Shown: one piece after another, positions 62,558 to 64,000 of the stretch
Numbering within the stretch: position 1 is the stretch's first letter
Layout: each line of letters opens with the position of its first letter
From: DATJIG01 sp050260515
Lineage (GTDB): Bacteria > Pseudomonadota > Alphaproteobacteria > SMXQ01
Length of the DNA stretch: 64,000 nt
Direction: 5' to 3'
NCBI GenBank assembly: GCA_050260515.1
Contig: JBLNCI010000036.1
Span: forward strand, 108,879 to 172,878
Position numbers and translations under genes: made by a program
Notes under the pieces: model-generated
What the model was told of the DNA's origin: nothing
What the model saw: the letters and a program-made list of their open reading frames with translations, nothing else
The model's database searches: none

Positions 62558-62703
62558 GGCATCGCTCGGTGTTCGATGGCCAGACGCTACCGCACACGCG
62601 GTCGTGAGGAGTAAACGACCGCGGCAAATCGCCTCAAATTCGAAGCAGCGCGGAAGCCCGCGCAACAGCGGTTCGCCGCACCTCACCGACGCGCGAACGG
62701 CGC

Positions 62704-64000
62704 CTACGGCCCGACGCTGACCAGCGCGCTCGCGGGCGACGCGCCGTCCGCCGACTTCATCAGGAAATCGGCGGTGCCCTGATCTTGCGGCACGCCCTTG
62801 CCCTCGGAGTACATCATCGCGAGGCTCGCGGTCGCCGGGCCGTAGCCCGCTTTCGCCGCGCGCGAGTACCACGCCATGGCATTGGCGTCGCTTTGCGGAA
62901 CGCCGCGGCCCTTGCCGTACATGAACGCGAGATTCGCCTGGGCCGGGGCGAAGTCCTGCAGCGCGGCACGACGGTACCAGTCGACCGCCTCCTCGTCGTT
63001 GCGGGCGACGCCGCGCCCCTCCGCATAGAGCCCGCCCAGGTTGTTCTGCGCCGCGGCAAAACCCTTGTCGGCGGCCATGCGGTAGTAGTGCGCCGCTTCC
63101 TTATCGTCGCGCTTCACGCCGCGGCCGCTCGCGTAACGCCACCCGAGATCGAACGCGGCCTCGGGGACTTCCTCGGCGATCGAGCGATAGATCTCGATGG
63201 CCTTGGCGTCGCCTTTCGCGGCTTCGAGCGCCTTGGCCTGGGCGAGCTTGCGCTGGGCATCCTCGCTGACCTTCGGCGGCGCGCGCTTCGGCATCGGCGC
63301 GAGCGCGCCCGACTCGAACGGCGGCAGCAGGTCGGGCGGGAGCGACGCCTCCTGCTGCTCCGGGACGGTCGATGGAGCGGCGTTCTGCTGACCCCGATCG
63401 TCGACGGCGGGCACGGGCCACTGCGGCACGGCGGCGATCGGCTTGTCCGGCTGAGCGTCGGGCGGTGTGGCCTCGGGTTGCGTGGCCTTGGGCGACGGCG
63501 CGGGCTCAGGCGCCGGTGTGGCCGATGGAGCGGCTCCGACCTCGGGCAGCGGCTCGGCCTCGGCGGTGACCGTGGGCGCGGGCTGCGGCGTCAGCGGCTC
63601 GGCCTTTTGGCCGCGCGCCGGTGCGGGCGGCGCCGGCTTGCGCTCGGGAGCAGGCGGCGACGACGCGCCGGAGCTCGTCGACGCGGTGGCCGACGCCGCT
63701 TCCGCCGCTGCATTCGATTCCGCGGGCGGGCTCGGCACGTGTTCCGATCTGGCGAACGTCGCCTGACGGCGCAACGCCGCGGTGACCAAGGCCACCTTCT
63801 GCGATGCACCCGGCACGCCGCGGCGTGCCGCTGCGGCGTACCAGCCAAGCGCCTCCTCGAGGTCCTGCGGCCCGCCGAGGCCGCGTTCGGCCATGCGGCC
63901 GAGAATCATCTCGGCCTCGCCGTCGCCGCCCTTGGGGGGGCGGCGGTAGCGCGAGCGCGCCTCGCCGGACTGGCGCGCGGCGGAGGCGGTCTTCGCCGCC
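62704..64000 (-). CDS. SEL1/TPR-repeat protein (5' end beyond the window)
   Basis: The frame stays open to base 64000 on the minus strand, so the true start is outside; at least 431 residues are seen. One SEL1 repeat (MAERGLGGPQDLEEALGWYAAAARRG) lies near the visible start, followed by a long Pro/Ala/Glu-rich, low-complexity region (roughly 63300-63780), then four to five SEL1 repeats of the form A-x-x-x-LGxxYxxGxGVxxDxxxAxxWYRxAA. SEL1 proteins are scaffolds in signalling or envelope processes. The low-complexity segment suggests a periplasmic or disordered linker. Partners are unknown. Confidence 0.85.
   Translation of the reverse strand, partial: AAKTASAARQSGEARSRYRRPPKGGDGEAEMILGRMAERGLGGPQDLEEALGWYAAAARRGVPGASQKVALVTAALRRQATFARSEHVPSPPAESNAAAEAASATASTSSGASSPPAPERKPAPPAPARGQKAEPLTPQPAPTVTAEAEPLPEVGAAPSATPAPEPAPSPKATQPEATPPDAQPDKPIAAVPQWPVPAVDDRGQQNAAPSTVPEQQEASLPPDLLPPFESGALAPMPKRAPPKVSEDAQRKLAQAKALEAAKGDAKAIEIYRSIAEEVPEAAFDLGWRYASGRGVKRDDKEAAHYYRMAADKGFAAAQNNLGGLYAEGRGVARNDEEAVDWYRRAALQDFAPAQANLAFMYGKGRGVPQSDANAMAWYSRAAKAGYGPATASLAMMYSEGKGVPQDQGTADFLMKSADGASPASALVSVGP

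Overview
The window is about 64 kb of very GC-rich chromosomal DNA, densely packed with genes on both strands. It contains no phage, transposase, integrase or CRISPR array. Gene content and order point to an alphaproteobacterium, probably of Rhodospirillales or Hyphomicrobiales type. The markers are: cytochrome c maturation system I with a CcmI; a hemC-hemD-Mic60-hemY operon divergent from tsaD-gpsA; a DUF1674 (SDHAF4-like) protein beside htpX; IalB; a 180-kDa-class NAD-glutamate dehydrogenase; a UMF1-type transporter; and a TctABC uptake system. The lineage is an inference from gene families, because no rRNA is present.

Layout. 1-2629: ccmF (partial), ccmG, ccmH and ccmI, translationally coupled. 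2774-4611: an outer-membrane beta-barrel and an exported protein of unknown function, closed by a strong terminator. 4723-4798: tRNA-Ala(CGC). 5002-7783: YggT, DUF167, folD and convergent argG. 8059-12329: a secreted two-cysteine protein, an OmpA-family porin, rlmN, an IalB protein and a SpoU methyltransferase. 12330-13195: a gene-free stretch rich in perfect hairpins, one part of which can fold as a three-armed cloverleaf. 13196-18275: DMT exporter, pterin dehydratase, mini-metallopeptidase, Lon-family protease and a tandem universal stress protein. 18282-22987: ThpR and a TesA-like esterase, divergent from a YbbA/YbbP-like ABC system. 23135-27728: BI-1 family protein, SCO1, class II aldolase, LOG-family protein, tRNA-Thr(CGT) and a 2OG-Fe(II) dioxygenase.

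27748-40659 is the tetrapyrrole block hemC-hemD-Mic60-hemY, divergent from tsaD-gpsA. A minus-strand three-gene cassette follows (OpgC-like acyltransferase plus two SGNH-fold exported proteins), then YciI-EVE-Rieske and acs. 40691-50399 holds DUF1674, htpX, rsmB, rpe, a heparinase II/III-like protein, a WecA-like glycosyltransferase, a CapD/WbpM-like dehydratase and purH. 50497-58713 holds a haem-motif sensor kinase, a small membrane protein behind a perfect FNR/FixK box, a UMF1 MFS transporter and NAD-glutamate dehydrogenase. 59021-62069 is tctB-tctA-tctC. The window ends with an isolated flagellar-rod-like mini-protein and a SEL1-repeat protein cut by the window edge.

Several genes share themes. 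CcmFGHI, the haem pathway, SCO1, the CxxCH kinase and the FNR/FixK-boxed membrane protein suggest a respiratory, oxygen-responsive lifestyle. FolD, ArgG, PurH, Rpe, Acs, NAD-GDH and TctABC serve central metabolism of organic acids and amino acids. The least explained parts are the OpgC/SGNH cassette, in which one SGNH paralogue appears to have lost its catalytic residues; the beta-barrel plus exported-protein pair; the hairpin-rich intergenic region; and the FNR/FixK-boxed 60-residue protein.
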